From Herpetosiphonaceae bacterium (lineage in GTDB: Bacteria; Chloroflexota; Chloroflexia; Chloroflexales; Kallotenuaceae), in the NCBI GenBank assembly GCA_036374795.1, contig DASUTC010000265.1:1-64000 (forward strand): a stretch of DNA of 64,000 nucleotides, written 5' to 3'. The number at the start of each line of letters is the position of its first letter. The first letter of the stretch is position 1. This document shows, in pieces, positions 29,147 to 38,126 of the stretch. The position numbers and the translations under genes are program-made. The notes beneath the pieces are model-generated. The model was given only the letters and a program-made list of their open reading frames with translations, had not been told where the DNA came from and made no database searches.

Positions 29147-32100
29147 TTTGCCGGGTGCCCCTCGCGCCGACCGGCAGATAGATCGTGAAGGTGGTGCCGA
29201 GGCCGGGCGTGCTCGCGACATTGATCGTGCCGCCGTGACGCACAATGATCTGGTGGCAGATCGACAGGCCCAGCCCGGTGCCCATGCCTGCCGCCTTGGT
29301 GGTAAAGAACGGATCGAAGACACGCGCCTGGACTTCGGGCGGCATGCCGAGGCCGGTATCGACCACCGTGACGCTGACCGCGTCGGGCGCATCCTGGGTG
29401 ATAATCTCCAGCGTGCCGCCGTCGGGCATGGCATCGATCGCATTGACGATCAAGTTCATCAGGACACGGCGCAGCTCCGAGGCGCTCCCCCGGATCAAAT
29501 GGGTCGCATCAAGCTGAAGCTTCGATTGGGTCAGCTCTCGCCAGCGCGCCTGCGTCATCGCTACGGCATCGCGCACGATCACATTGATGTCTACCAGATC
29601 GGTGTACGGCCCGTGCTGCATGCGCCCAAACTCTTGCAGGCGCTTGATCATCGCGGCGCTATCGCGGGCCGCGCCCTCGATCGCCCGCAGCGTCGCGACC
29701 CGCTCAGGATCGGTTTCGTCGAGCAGCAACCACTGGCTATTGCCGAGCACGCTCGCCAGCGCATTATTGAAATCATGGGCAACTTCAGAGGCGAGCTCGC
29801 CGAGCAGACGCAGCTTGTCGATGCGGCCCACCTGCTCGTTTGTATGCTCAAGCTCCTGAAGCACCGCCTGCATCTCCGCAAGCGAGCCCTCGGCGTCGGC
29901 GCGCAAGATGCGCTCGCGCTCGAAGCGCCGTGCATGATCCACCGCCTGCGCGGCCTGCGTGGCGAATAGCTCCAGCAGGCGTTGATCGCGCTCCGTAAAA
30001 CGCTTGGCGGGATCGGTCAGCGCGAGGCCGACGGTGCCCAACACCTGATCGCCGATCAGCAGCGGCACGCCCAGCACCGACAGCCACGGCAGCCCGGCGT
30101 AGGCGTCCGCCGGGTCCGGCCACTCCTGATAGTTGTCGAGGCGGATGCTCTGGCGCGTCTGTGCTACCCGTCCAAGCACGCCCTCACCCAGCTTGATGCG
30201 GGTATGGAGCAATTCTTCGGGAATGTTCACGCCGACGATCAGCTCCAACTCCTGAGTCGAGGGATCGAGCAGGCTGACGCCTGCGCTGGTCGATCCGATC
30301 AGCGCATGGGCGCGCTTGACGATCTGCTGTAAGATCTGCCACACATCCTGATCGAGCGACAGCGTGACCGCGTTGGCATAGACCGCTTCCATCTCGACGT
30401 TACGGCGGCGCACGTCCTCCAATAGCTGCGCGGTGTCGATCGCCTGCGCCGCCTGCGCCGCCAGCAGCTCGATCAGCCGCCGATCAGTTGGGCTAAACTG
30501 CTTATCGGCGCGGGTATGCGCCGTCAGCAGCGTCCCGATCACGCGATTGTCGGCGATCAGCGGCACGCCCAGCGCCGCGCTCAGCCGCGAAAAGTTGAAG
30601 TTGGGATCGCGCAGCGGCCACGTCGAATAATCCGAAACCAGATAGCTGCGTGTCGCCTTGAGCGTCTGCCCGACCAGACCCTCGTCGGCTCTGACGCGCG
30701 AGCCCAGCAGATGCGGCGGAAGGTTGACCCCGACTCGCAGCTCGGCCTCCTCGCCGTTGGGCAGCAGCAGATACAGCGATGTGCAATCGGCATCCAGCAG
30801 CGCGCAGGCCCGATCGACGATCGCTTGCAGCACAGCCTCAAGATCGTGGTGGGCGTTGATGTCGAGCGCGGTTTGATAGACCAGCTCCAGCTCGTGGCGG
30901 CGCTGTGCCTCCTGGGTGCGGAGATTGGCCTGGCGTAGCGCCACCGCCAGATGCTGCGCGACACGCTCCAGCAGCGCGATGTCCTCATGCTCCCAGCGCC
31001 AGCGCTGATAGCGCGAGACACCCAGCAGCGCTACCAGCGTACCCTCGACGATCACCGGAACCACCGCCAGCGCCACCAGGCCCTTCGCGATAAGCTGGCG
31101 GCGAAACGGCGAATGCGTCTCAGGATACTCGGTCAGATCGCTGAGGTAGAAGCTACGGCCATGCCGAAAGATCTCTAGCACCTGCGGGTCGAGAGCCGAC
31201 AGCGGCACCTGCTGCGTCCTGTCCTCGCTGGACAGATGGTTCTGCGCCTGCCAGATGTTGAGCCGCAGCGTCTGATCGGCCTCGAACAGGCCAATCGCGC
31301 ACACATCGACCTCCAGCAGCGCGCCCAGCTGCACCGCCAAGCGCTCCCAGACATCGCGCCAATGATCAGGCTGTGTCTGGTTGATCGCCGAGAGCAGCTT
31401 ATTCAAGAACGATTCACGCTCACGTGCCCGCTGCGCCGCTTCGATCCGGCGGCTTTGCTCAAGCGCCGCCGCGATCTGCTCCCGCAGCGACACGACGATC
31501 TCGAAATCGCTCGTCGAGAGCGTCGCGCGCGACTCGATGCTCAACGTGCCCAGGATCGTGTGCTCATAGACCAGCGGCACGTAAATGCCCGACGTGATCC
31601 CTTCGGCCACGCCGAGATACCCCGGCTCGTCGTCGATATGTTTGATCAGCAACGGCTGCTGTTTGCGCAGGCATAGCCCGTTCAAGCCTTGATCGAGCTT
31701 GATGCGCGACGTTAGCCGCTGGTAATCGCCGCACCAGGAGCGGAGGCAGAGCGTATCATCCTGAAGCAGGAACAGCGAAACAAACTCGAAGTGAAGCTGA
31801 TCGCGCAGCATCCGCACGATCGTCGCGCCCAGCGCATCGATGTCGAGCTGCGAGGCAATCGCGGCCCTGAGCTGCTCGATCACCGCAAGCTGCTGCGCCT
31901 GGCGATGAGTCGCGGTGTACAGCGCGATCCGCTCGATGGCGACGCTCAGCTCAGCGGCGATCGACTCAAGCAGCGCCCGATCGCCCGGCCCAAGCCGCTG
32001 CTCATGCGTCGACTCGACGTTGAGCACGCCGTACACGGTTTGCTCGCAGTACAGCGGCACGGCGATCTCGGACATTACGCCCGGCATCGCCGCGAGAAAC

Positions 32101-32936
32101 TCAGGATACCCGCGCACATCCGCCACCCAGATGGTCTGCCGCTGCCGTACCGCGCGGGCCATGATCCCGGTTGTGATCGGCACGCGCTGAATAATGTTGG
32201 TGTACCCCACCTGATGCTTACAATGCAGGGTGTCGGACTCCAGAAGATAGATGCTGACGAGCGAGTAGCCGTAGCGCAGCGCGATCTGCTCCACGGCCTG
32301 ACTTAGCAGGGAATCCAGGTCAAGTGTGTGACCGATCATCGCACGGATGCTGTCGAGCAGACGTGCATTACACTCCATCCGCTGAAGCCTGGTGTTCGCC
32401 ACCATTCGCTGGAGCGAAAGCTGAATGCTGCGGCTGGCGAGCGTGAGCGCGCGCTGCTCGTCCTCGCGCCATGCCGCCACCAGCCCGGAGCCGAGACATA
32501 AAACTGCGGAGCCGTCCGCTACCGACAGCGGCAAGACGGCATAGCGGCCTTCGAGCGCTGTGCATGAGCGCGCGGCAACCTGGACTATCTCCGGGGCCTG
32601 TCTCACGTCCTCGCCGATCAGGCGGGCTGTCAGCTCGAAGAGGGGCTTGATCCCGGCAGGCACGCATACCTGCTCGATCGAGGTTGGCGGATCGAGCTGC
32701 CAGCAGTACACTTCCAGTTCGGGCAAGCTCAGCAGCAGCGCAGCCCATTCATGAGCTATGAGGTTGGGCAGGCAGGCCTGGATCGTAGCGCAAAGACCGG
32801 CTACATCAGCAACGGATGCGAGCGCGTTCAGCAGGCGAGCTAGGGGGTCGGCATCGTCTTCAGAGAGCGCACCACCCGATGAGCATGAGTTGAGCAGCGT
32901 AACATGCGCAGGTGGTGCAGGACGATGCGCAGACAT
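29121..32936 (-). CDS. Soluble sensor histidine kinase with six GAF-like domains
   Basis: 1271 residues from ATG 32936. No signal peptide or membrane helix, so cytoplasmic. An N-terminal GAF-like unit is followed by five clear GAF domains, recognised by repeated endings such as AVPLYCEQTVYGVLNVES and GVPLIADNRVIGTLLTAHT. The C-terminus has a dimerisation helix with ASEVAHDFNNALASVLGN (phospho-acceptor His1054) and an HATPase domain with NLIVNAIDAMPDGG, DTGLGMPP and GTGLGLSICHQI. No response regulator or receiver domain is nearby. The final residues (TRQSKNQEPGG) are encoded by the modular repeat. The frame extends upstream to 33041, but AGAAGAG before ATG 32936 fits better. Confidence 0.88.
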   Translation of the reverse strand: MSAHRPAPPAHVTLLNSCSSGGALSEDDADPLARLLNALASVADVAGLCATIQACLPNLIAHEWAALLLSLPELEVYCWQLDPPTSIEQVCVPAGIKPLFELTARLIGEDVRQAPEIVQVAARSCTALEGRYAVLPLSVADGSAVLCLGSGLVAAWREDEQRALTLASRSIQLSLQRMVANTRLQRMECNARLLDSIRAMIGHTLDLDSLLSQAVEQIALRYGYSLVSIYLLESDTLHCKHQVGYTNIIQRVPITTGIMARAVRQRQTIWVADVRGYPEFLAAMPGVMSEIAVPLYCEQTVYGVLNVESTHEQRLGPGDRALLESIAAELSVAIERIALYTATHRQAQQLAVIEQLRAAIASQLDIDALGATIVRMLRDQLHFEFVSLFLLQDDTLCLRSWCGDYQRLTSRIKLDQGLNGLCLRKQQPLLIKHIDDEPGYLGVAEGITSGIYVPLVYEHTILGTLSIESRATLSTSDFEIVVSLREQIAAALEQSRRIEAAQRARERESFLNKLLSAINQTQPDHWRDVWERLAVQLGALLEVDVCAIGLFEADQTLRLNIWQAQNHLSSEDRTQQVPLSALDPQVLEIFRHGRSFYLSDLTEYPETHSPFRRQLIAKGLVALAVVPVIVEGTLVALLGVSRYQRWRWEHEDIALLERVAQHLAVALRQANLRTQEAQRRHELELVYQTALDINAHHDLEAVLQAIVDRACALLDADCTSLYLLLPNGEEAELRVGVNLPPHLLGSRVRADEGLVGQTLKATRSYLVSDYSTWPLRDPNFNFSRLSAALGVPLIADNRVIGTLLTAHTRADKQFSPTDRRLIELLAAQAAQAIDTAQLLEDVRRRNVEMEAVYANAVTLSLDQDVWQILQQIVKRAHALIGSTSAGVSLLDPSTQELELIVGVNIPEELLHTRIKLGEGVLGRVAQTRQSIRLDNYQEWPDPADAYAGLPWLSVLGVPLLIGDQVLGTVGLALTDPAKRFTERDQRLLELFATQAAQAVDHARRFERERILRADAEGSLAEMQAVLQELEHTNEQVGRIDKLRLLGELASEVAHDFNNALASVLGNSQWLLLDETDPERVATLRAIEGAARDSAAMIKRLQEFGRMQHGPYTDLVDINVIVRDAVAMTQARWRELTQSKLQLDATHLIRGSASELRRVLMNLIVNAIDAMPDGGTLEIITQDAPDAVSVTVVDTGLGMPPEVQARVFDPFFTTKAAGMGTGLGLSICHQIIVRHGGTINVASTPGLGTTFTIYLPVGARGTRQSKNQEPGG

Positions 32937-33235
32937 ACTCTTCTGCTCCAAGTATAAGACAGCGGCTCGTCGTTCAGCCGCATCGTGAAATAAACCAGCA
33001 GTGGCGTAGCGTGGTGCAACCTTGAGCCGATAGCCCGCCATAGAGTAGTGTACCAGCCGCCCACGCTTCGCTCAAATCGCTGTCGTGCGACATGCTTGAT
33101 TTTTGCGGCTCCGTTGGTCTTAGCTTAGCATGACCAATCAGCCTTGCCCACGCAGGACCTTTACTTTTTGTTAACAGCGCCCATGGCAACAACCGAGCCA
33201 CAGCAATCGCACAGCGCGGCCAGACAGCACCAGCA

Positions 33236-33610
33236 TTATCCACCACCCGTCAAGCGCGCGCGGATCGACACGCCCGCCAGGAACAGCGCGACGATCGCGT
33301 AGATCAGCGTCTCGTAGCGCGTCGCGCGGCCACGGGTAAACGAAAATGCCGCCGGGAGCGCGACGATCGAAACCGTGCCGTACAGGATGTGCAGGATGCC
33401 GCGCGCGGGAGCGCCGCCCATGATATACAGCAGGACGCCCAGCACGCCCTGGGCGATCACCAGGCCCTCCCCGACCGCCAGGCCGCCCCAGTAGGAGCCG
33501 GTCACGCCCTCGCCGCGCACGAAATTCCACAGGCCCCACAGCCCAAGCGCCAGCATGAACAGCAGCATTGTGATACTCAGGCGATTGTGGATGAAGATGA
33601 TATTTTCCAT
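33236..33610 (-). CDS. Four-helix membrane protein, function unknown
   Basis: 124 residues from ATG 33610. Four predicted membrane helices: MENIIFIHNRLSITMLLF and onward, then GLVIAQGVLGVLLYIMGG, HILYGTVSIVALPAAFSF and YETLIYAIVALFLAGVSI. The HNRL and HILYG histidines could be metal or haem ligands, as in small cytochrome-like proteins, which is speculation. The frame opens further upstream inside nth, but the MENIIF start has AAGAG before it. It lies 26 bp after the nth stop and is probably cotranscribed. Confidence 0.7.
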   Translation of the reverse strand: MENIIFIHNRLSITMLLFMLALGLWGLWNFVRGEGVTGSYWGGLAVGEGLVIAQGVLGVLLYIMGGAPARGILHILYGTVSIVALPAAFSFTRGRATRYETLIYAIVALFLAGVSIRARLTGGG

Positions 33611-33635
33611 AGCTCTTTCAACTCGCAGACAAAAC

Positions 33636-34355
33636 TCAAGATCGCGTCGCAGCGCCATCCGTCGTCGAGACGGCAGACCATCCGGCGACGCGCTGTGCGG
33701 CATAATCGCATAGATCGGCGAGCGGGCAGCGACCGCAGGCTGGCCGCTGCGCGTGACAGATCTGGCGACCATGCAAGATCATGTTGACGTGGAACGCATA
33801 GACCTGCTCAGGCGGCAATGCCCGCTCCAGCAGATCGTGGGCCGCGTCGGCGCTCACGCTGGGGCCGATCAGGCCGAGGCGTTGCGAGACGCGATGTACA
33901 TGCGTATCGACCGGCAGCGCGGGCATGTCGCAGGCAAAGCACAGCACGCACGCCGCGGTCTTCGGCCCGATACCCGGCAGCGAGGTCAGCCAGCGCTTGG
34001 CCTCGGCCATCGGCAGATCGCGCAAGAAGGCCAGATCGAACGCGCCGCGCCGATCGAGGATCTGCTGAAGCACCTGCTGGATGCGCGGCGCTTTGATGTT
34101 GCCTAGGCCCGCCGGTTTGATCACCTCGTACAGCTCGCGCGTATCCGCCGCCAGCACGTCCTCCCAGGTGCGGTAGCGCGCCCTGAGCAGCCGCCAGGCT
34201 CGACCGCTGTTGCGATCGGAGGTGTTCTGCGACAGGATCGTCAGGATCAGCTCGTCGAGCGGATCGCGGGCGCTGTAGCGCTCACGCGGGCCGTAGCACT
34301 CGGCCAGGCGCTGGTTGACGAGGGCAACTTTAGCTGCGTCGGCGGCAGGTGACAT
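33636..34355 (-). CDS. nth: Endonuclease III (DNA glycosylase/AP lyase)
   Basis: 239 residues. It removes oxidised pyrimidines in base excision repair. The helix-hairpin-helix is LPGIGPKTAACVLCFA with the catalytic Lys, followed by the catalytic Asp region PVDTHVHRVSQRLGL. The C-terminal iron-sulfur ligands are CHAQRPACGRCPLADLC, the standard 4Fe-4S spacing. The tail of about 20 residues after the cluster is extra. The downstream small membrane protein gene follows after 26 bp. Confidence 0.93.
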   Translation of the reverse strand: MSPAADAAKVALVNQRLAECYGPRERYSARDPLDELILTILSQNTSDRNSGRAWRLLRARYRTWEDVLAADTRELYEVIKPAGLGNIKAPRIQQVLQQILDRRGAFDLAFLRDLPMAEAKRWLTSLPGIGPKTAACVLCFACDMPALPVDTHVHRVSQRLGLIGPSVSADAAHDLLERALPPEQVYAFHVNMILHGRQICHAQRPACGRCPLADLCDYAAQRVAGWSAVSTTDGAATRS

Positions 34356-35163
34356 ACGTTCTGCCTTTCTAGCGTGCCGTCAGACCAGAGAACAAAGGAA
34401 CCGGGTGCCAGGCGGGTGCCCATGCCCAGAGGGCACCCGCCTGGGCACCCGCCTGGGCGCCCAGCGCACAAGAGAACAAGGGAACAAAGGGGACGGAGAA
34501 CTAAGCACCAAGAACCGAGGGGACGACAACGTGGAACTTGAAGCCTGGAACTTTCGACTTCCTGATCCCCGACCCCTGACCCCTCGCTATTTCCCCAACA
34601 TGCTCGTTGATTCTGCATGGCAGACGACAAAGCGGCTGACAATCTGAAACTGCTTTTCAACATTATTATACCCGGTTTATCCGCGCCGGGCTGTCGGCTC
34701 AATCCTACCACAGCGATCGTTATGCTCGTAGCAGCTCATGGCATGGCCGCGCGTAGCGAGCGGGAACGAGCGCGCAAACCTTCTTCTGCTTTGGATTGTC
34801 TTCTTTGTGGTTGCAAGCCAGGAAAGGTTAAGAAATCTTGATTCGTCTAAGGGCTAGACGCAGCCAAAAGCGGGTATTACCCATCGATCGACGACGTTTG
34901 ACCGACGGGGATGCCCTGGTAGAAGGAGGTGATACGACAACTGTACGTTAGCTAGCCCAGTCGCGTATGAGGCGATGCACCGCCCACCAGGCACGCCTCA
35001 CATCGACGCTGCATGCACCGGACGTTAAGCCTGTACATCGGCCCCCCAGAACGTTCCCCCCAAGCTGCGAATACAAAACCGATGACAGCGCGCACGCTGC
35101 GCGCCCAATCAACCGCGCATTCGCTGGTTTTTCCTATGGCATGGTACGTTTTGGAGACACTTC
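34356..35163. other. 808-bp gene-poor region upstream of the subtilase gene
   Basis: Holds repeat copy 8 (34386-34585). The remainder (34586-35163) is visibly more AT-rich in part and carries an isolated, near-perfect anti-16S sequence AGAAGGAGGTGAT (34921-34933), with only a GTG-initiated eight-codon frame after it. No protein gene is supported. Confidence 0.6.
34386..34585 (+). repeat. Modular intergenic repeat, copy 8 (A-B-A-D)
   Basis: AGAGAACAAAGGAACC (A), several GGGTGCCC/GGGCACCC units that can fold on each other (B), AAGAGAACAAGGGAACAAAG (A), then GTGGAACTTGAAGCCTGG (D) and a CCCCGACCCCTGACCCCTC stretch. It lies between the divergent nth and subtilase genes. Confidence 0.75.
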
Positions 35164-37209
35164 ATGAAACGATTCGTCCGTTTGTTCACTGTTGGCCTGT
35201 TCATGACGAGTGCCCTCGTCACGCCGGAGGTCTTTGGACAGCCGACCGCCTCGACGCTTGCTCCGCTGACCCGCGCGAGCAGCAGCGCGCTTCCCGATCA
35301 GTATATCGTCGTGCTGAAGGATAGCCCAACCGCCAATGCAAGGGCCATAGCCGCCGATGTGGGCACGAGCCCGAAGTATGTGTATGCGGCGGCGATCAAT
35401 GGATTTGCAGCGGAGTTGAACGCCGGGCAGCTCAATGCCATTCGACGCAACCCCAACGTCGCCTACGTCGAGCAGGATCAGGTGGTCCAGGCCGACTCGA
35501 CGCAATTCATGGACCCCAACGGCGATCCGTGGGGCCTCGACCGCATCGATCAGCGCAATCCGCCGCTGTCGGGCAGCTTCAGCTACTACCGAACCGGCGC
35601 GGGTGTTCATGCCTACATCATCGACACGGGCATTGCTCAACATACGGACTTTGGCACGCGCCGGTCAACCATTGGTTACACGGCGATAGCCGACGGCAAC
35701 GGTATCAACGATTGCAACGGGCACGGCACGCATGTCGCCGGTACCGTAGGCGGCACGATCTACGGCGTCGCCAAGAGCGTTACGCTGCATTCGGTGCGCG
35801 TGCTCAATTGTTCTGGCTCTGGCACCATCTCAGGCGTAGTTGCGGGCGTGGACTATGTGCGGCTGAACGCGATCAAGCCGGCGGTGGCGAATATGTCGCT
35901 GGGTAGTGCGGCCAGTACGGCGCTCAACTCGGCGGTCGCCAACCTGATCGGCTCCGGCGTCTTCACGGCGGTCGCGGCTGGCAATAACAACGCCGATGCC
36001 TGCAACTATTCGCCCTCTGGCGTCGCAACCGCCTACACGGTCGCCGCATCGGACAAGAACGACAATCGCGCGTCATTTTCCGCCTACGGGCCGTGTATCG
36101 ATGGCTACGCGCCGGGCGTTCTGATCAAGTCGGACTGGCTGAACAACGGCGTTAATACCATCAGCGGCACCTCGATGGCATCGCCGCATGTCGCGGGCTG
36201 CGCCGCGCAGTACCTCCAGGCCAATCCCAACGTGACGCCTGCGCAGATCACGACCTGGCTCAACAATACCGCGACGCCGAGCGTGATCATCGGCAACCCG
36301 GCGAACACAGTAAACCGGCTGCTCTACTGCTATCGCGGCGATGTCTGGATCAAAGATCACGCACTCGACACAGGTCTTGAACCCGATCCGGCGGTCCCGG
36401 CAGACATCTGGCACAGCCCGGACATCTGGAACCGTCACAATCCCGATAGCGGATTGACGCACCAGGCACCTCAGCTCGGATCGAACAATTTCTACGCCTA
36501 CGTGCGCAACCGTGGCCTTGGCCCCGACACCGGAACGCTCGAATTCTATATCCACAAGTCCGGAACCAATTCAACGTGGACGTGGGTCGGCTCGATATCG
36601 CTCACTCTGCTGCCGGGCCAGGTCCAACTGGTGAGCGTGCCCTGGACCGCCACATCAGCAGGAAAATACTGCGTCCAGGCCCGCTGGATTTCGAGCACCG
36701 ATCCGATGGCCTATCCGGGGCCGATTGACTCAAACTTCGTTCGCATCAACAATAATGTTGCGCAGCGGAACATGGAGAAGATCTTTCCAGCCTTTGGATC
36801 TCAAGACAATATTGATCTCGTCGTTCGGAATCCAGCGCCTCTTCTCGAAGCACAGCGCCTGGTCTTCGGCGAGCCGCGCGAGCAGTGGCAAGATCCCTTC
36901 GTCCGCCGTGGGCGTCTGACGATCGATCTGGGCCAAGAGCTGTTCGATCGCTGGATGCAGGGCGGCGGTAGAGGCCAGGGCTTCGAGCGCGTCGGTGCGA
37001 CCCAGTTCGTGCTGGTCGATCCCGCAGGCGCGGTCTTCGACGGCCTGATGATGGAGCCGGGCAGAGAGTTTGCGGTGCAGCTCACGTTTGAGGCGCTGGC
37101 TACCGCAGCAGACGATCAGCCCTACATCGTCGATGCGGTGCAATACACATCGGGGAAGGGCGAGCTTGTCGGCGGAGTGCGCTACGAAGTGTATCTTCCT
37201 AGGCAGTAA
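35164..37209 (+). CDS. Secreted subtilisin-like serine protease (S8) with I9 propeptide
   Basis: 681 residues. Signal peptide (about 1-26), then an inhibitor I9 propeptide (about 40-117; DQYIVVLKDSPTANARAIAA), then a peptidase S8 domain of proteinase K type. Catalytic triad: Asp154 (IIDTG), His187 (HGTHVAG), Ser337 (GTSMASPHVAG). From about 395 a C-terminal beta-rich region follows, with DVWIKDHALDTGLEPDPA and a CARDB-like stretch (NNFYAYVRNRGLGPDTGTLE). The last 130 residues are unassigned. The protein is probably exported and self-activating. GGAG lies before the ATG, and a strong terminator follows. Confidence 0.93.
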   Translation: MKRFVRLFTVGLFMTSALVTPEVFGQPTASTLAPLTRASSSALPDQYIVVLKDSPTANARAIAADVGTSPKYVYAAAINGFAAELNAGQLNAIRRNPNVAYVEQDQVVQADSTQFMDPNGDPWGLDRIDQRNPPLSGSFSYYRTGAGVHAYIIDTGIAQHTDFGTRRSTIGYTAIADGNGINDCNGHGTHVAGTVGGTIYGVAKSVTLHSVRVLNCSGSGTISGVVAGVDYVRLNAIKPAVANMSLGSAASTALNSAVANLIGSGVFTAVAAGNNNADACNYSPSGVATAYTVAASDKNDNRASFSAYGPCIDGYAPGVLIKSDWLNNGVNTISGTSMASPHVAGCAAQYLQANPNVTPAQITTWLNNTATPSVIIGNPANTVNRLLYCYRGDVWIKDHALDTGLEPDPAVPADIWHSPDIWNRHNPDSGLTHQAPQLGSNNFYAYVRNRGLGPDTGTLEFYIHKSGTNSTWTWVGSISLTLLPGQVQLVSVPWTATSAGKYCVQARWISSTDPMAYPGPIDSNFVRINNNVAQRNMEKIFPAFGSQDNIDLVVRNPAPLLEAQRLVFGEPREQWQDPFVRRGRLTIDLGQELFDRWMQGGGRGQGFERVGATQFVLVDPAGAVFDGLMMEPGREFAVQLTFEALATAADDQPYIVDAVQYTSGKGELVGGVRYEVYLPRQ

Positions 37210-37260
37210 CGCCCGTAGTGCCGCAGATGGCTGAGTCTCCTCGCCACCGTCTCAGCCGCA

Positions 37261-37306
37261 GAACAGCCAGGAGGCAGCGCATGCTCTACCCTGGCTGTTC
37301 GTTTTG
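37261..37306 (+). terminator. Terminator of the subtilase gene
   Basis: GAACAGCCAGG (37261-37271) pairs perfectly with CCTGGCTGTTC (37290-37300), 18-nt loop, then GTTTTG. Confidence 0.8.
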
Positions 37307-37372
37307 TGCGCGTGCTGCTGCGTGATCCAGAGGCGTATCATCGGCAAACTCGTAGCATGCCGGTGCTCGGCG

Positions 37373-37413
37373 ATTAAAAGTATGTGGAGCACGCCTACGA
37401 CGTGCTCCACGTA
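37373..37413 (-). terminator. Terminator of the SH3-domain gene
   Basis: TATGTGGAGCACG (37381-37393) and CGTGCTCCACGTA (37401-37413) form a long stem with 7-nt loop. On the minus strand it is followed by CTTTTAAT. Confidence 0.75.
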
Positions 37414-37437
37414 TGCAACTGATGATCGTAGCGGCGG

Positions 37438-37920
37438 CTACTTCAACAGCTTCTCGCTGACCCAGCCCTCGGTTCCGGCGGGCACCGCGCCCTTGGGCTC
37501 CGCCACGCGCACCCGGTGCCAGATCGCGCCCTCAAGCGTGCGGTTTTCGAGCAGCACCAGCACATCGCCGGGCGCGACGATGCCGACGACCGTCTCCGGG
37601 GCGATCCGTGGCTCGGAGCGCAGATTCCCGCCGTTGACCACGGTCGCGCGCGTCTCGGCAGGCGTCGGCGTGATCTGCTGCGCCTGCGCCGTCGCGGTCT
37701 GCTGCGCGTAGTATTCTTTCCACAGCGGCGTCGCCGTCAGCGTGCGCGCCTCGACGTAGTCGCCGTACTTGCGCGCGCCGAAGCCGGAGCCGACCATCAC
37801 CACGCCGAGCAGGCAGATGAAAATGGAGATCGTAATGAACAGGGCGATCGGGCCGCGTCGGCGGGGAGCTTCTGGATCGAAGAGTCGATCCCAGTCAGAT
37901 GAATGGAGCTTTTGGGACAT
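37438..37920 (-). CDS. Membrane-anchored protein with bacterial SH3 domain
   Basis: 160 residues from ATG 37920. A cytoplasmic N-terminus (SQKLHSSDWDRLFDPEAPRR), one membrane helix (about 25-47, IALFITISIFICLLGVVMVG), a Gln/Ala/Thr linker, and an extracellular SH3_3-type domain (about 95-160) with GGNLRSEPRIAPETVVGIV and GWVSEKLLK. Such domains bind peptidoglycan or regulate exported hydrolases. The frame opens upstream, but GAGG and MSQKLH mark the start. It is divergent from the GH/ligase gene. Confidence 0.8.
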   Translation of the reverse strand: MSQKLHSSDWDRLFDPEAPRRRGPIALFITISIFICLLGVVMVGSGFGARKYGDYVEARTLTATPLWKEYYAQQTATAQAQQITPTPAETRATVVNGGNLRSEPRIAPETVVGIVAPGDVLVLLENRTLEGAIWHRVRVAEPKGAVPAGTEGWVSEKLLK

Positions 37921-38126
37921 ACGAGCAACCTCATGGCAATGCCTACGGCATTCGTCACGTGGGCGCGCGATACGGGAATTCCCGCCAGTGTCCATCCCAC
38001 CCAGGACGGAGCGCGCGACATGCCAGGGATTGTGGCATATTTTCGGGCAGCAGATGGTTCGATCTTGGCCTATCCTTTCAGCGAGTCATCATCTGGTACC
38101 GCCGTTCCGTCTGTTATAGTATCGCC

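Noticed and set aside
34612-34841. 74-residue open frame upstream of the subtilase
   Set aside because: No ribosome site, no family resemblance and low-complexity composition.
35013-35324. 103-residue frame overlapping the subtilase start
   Set aside because: It runs out of frame into the subtilase signal peptide, which has a clear start and ribosome site.
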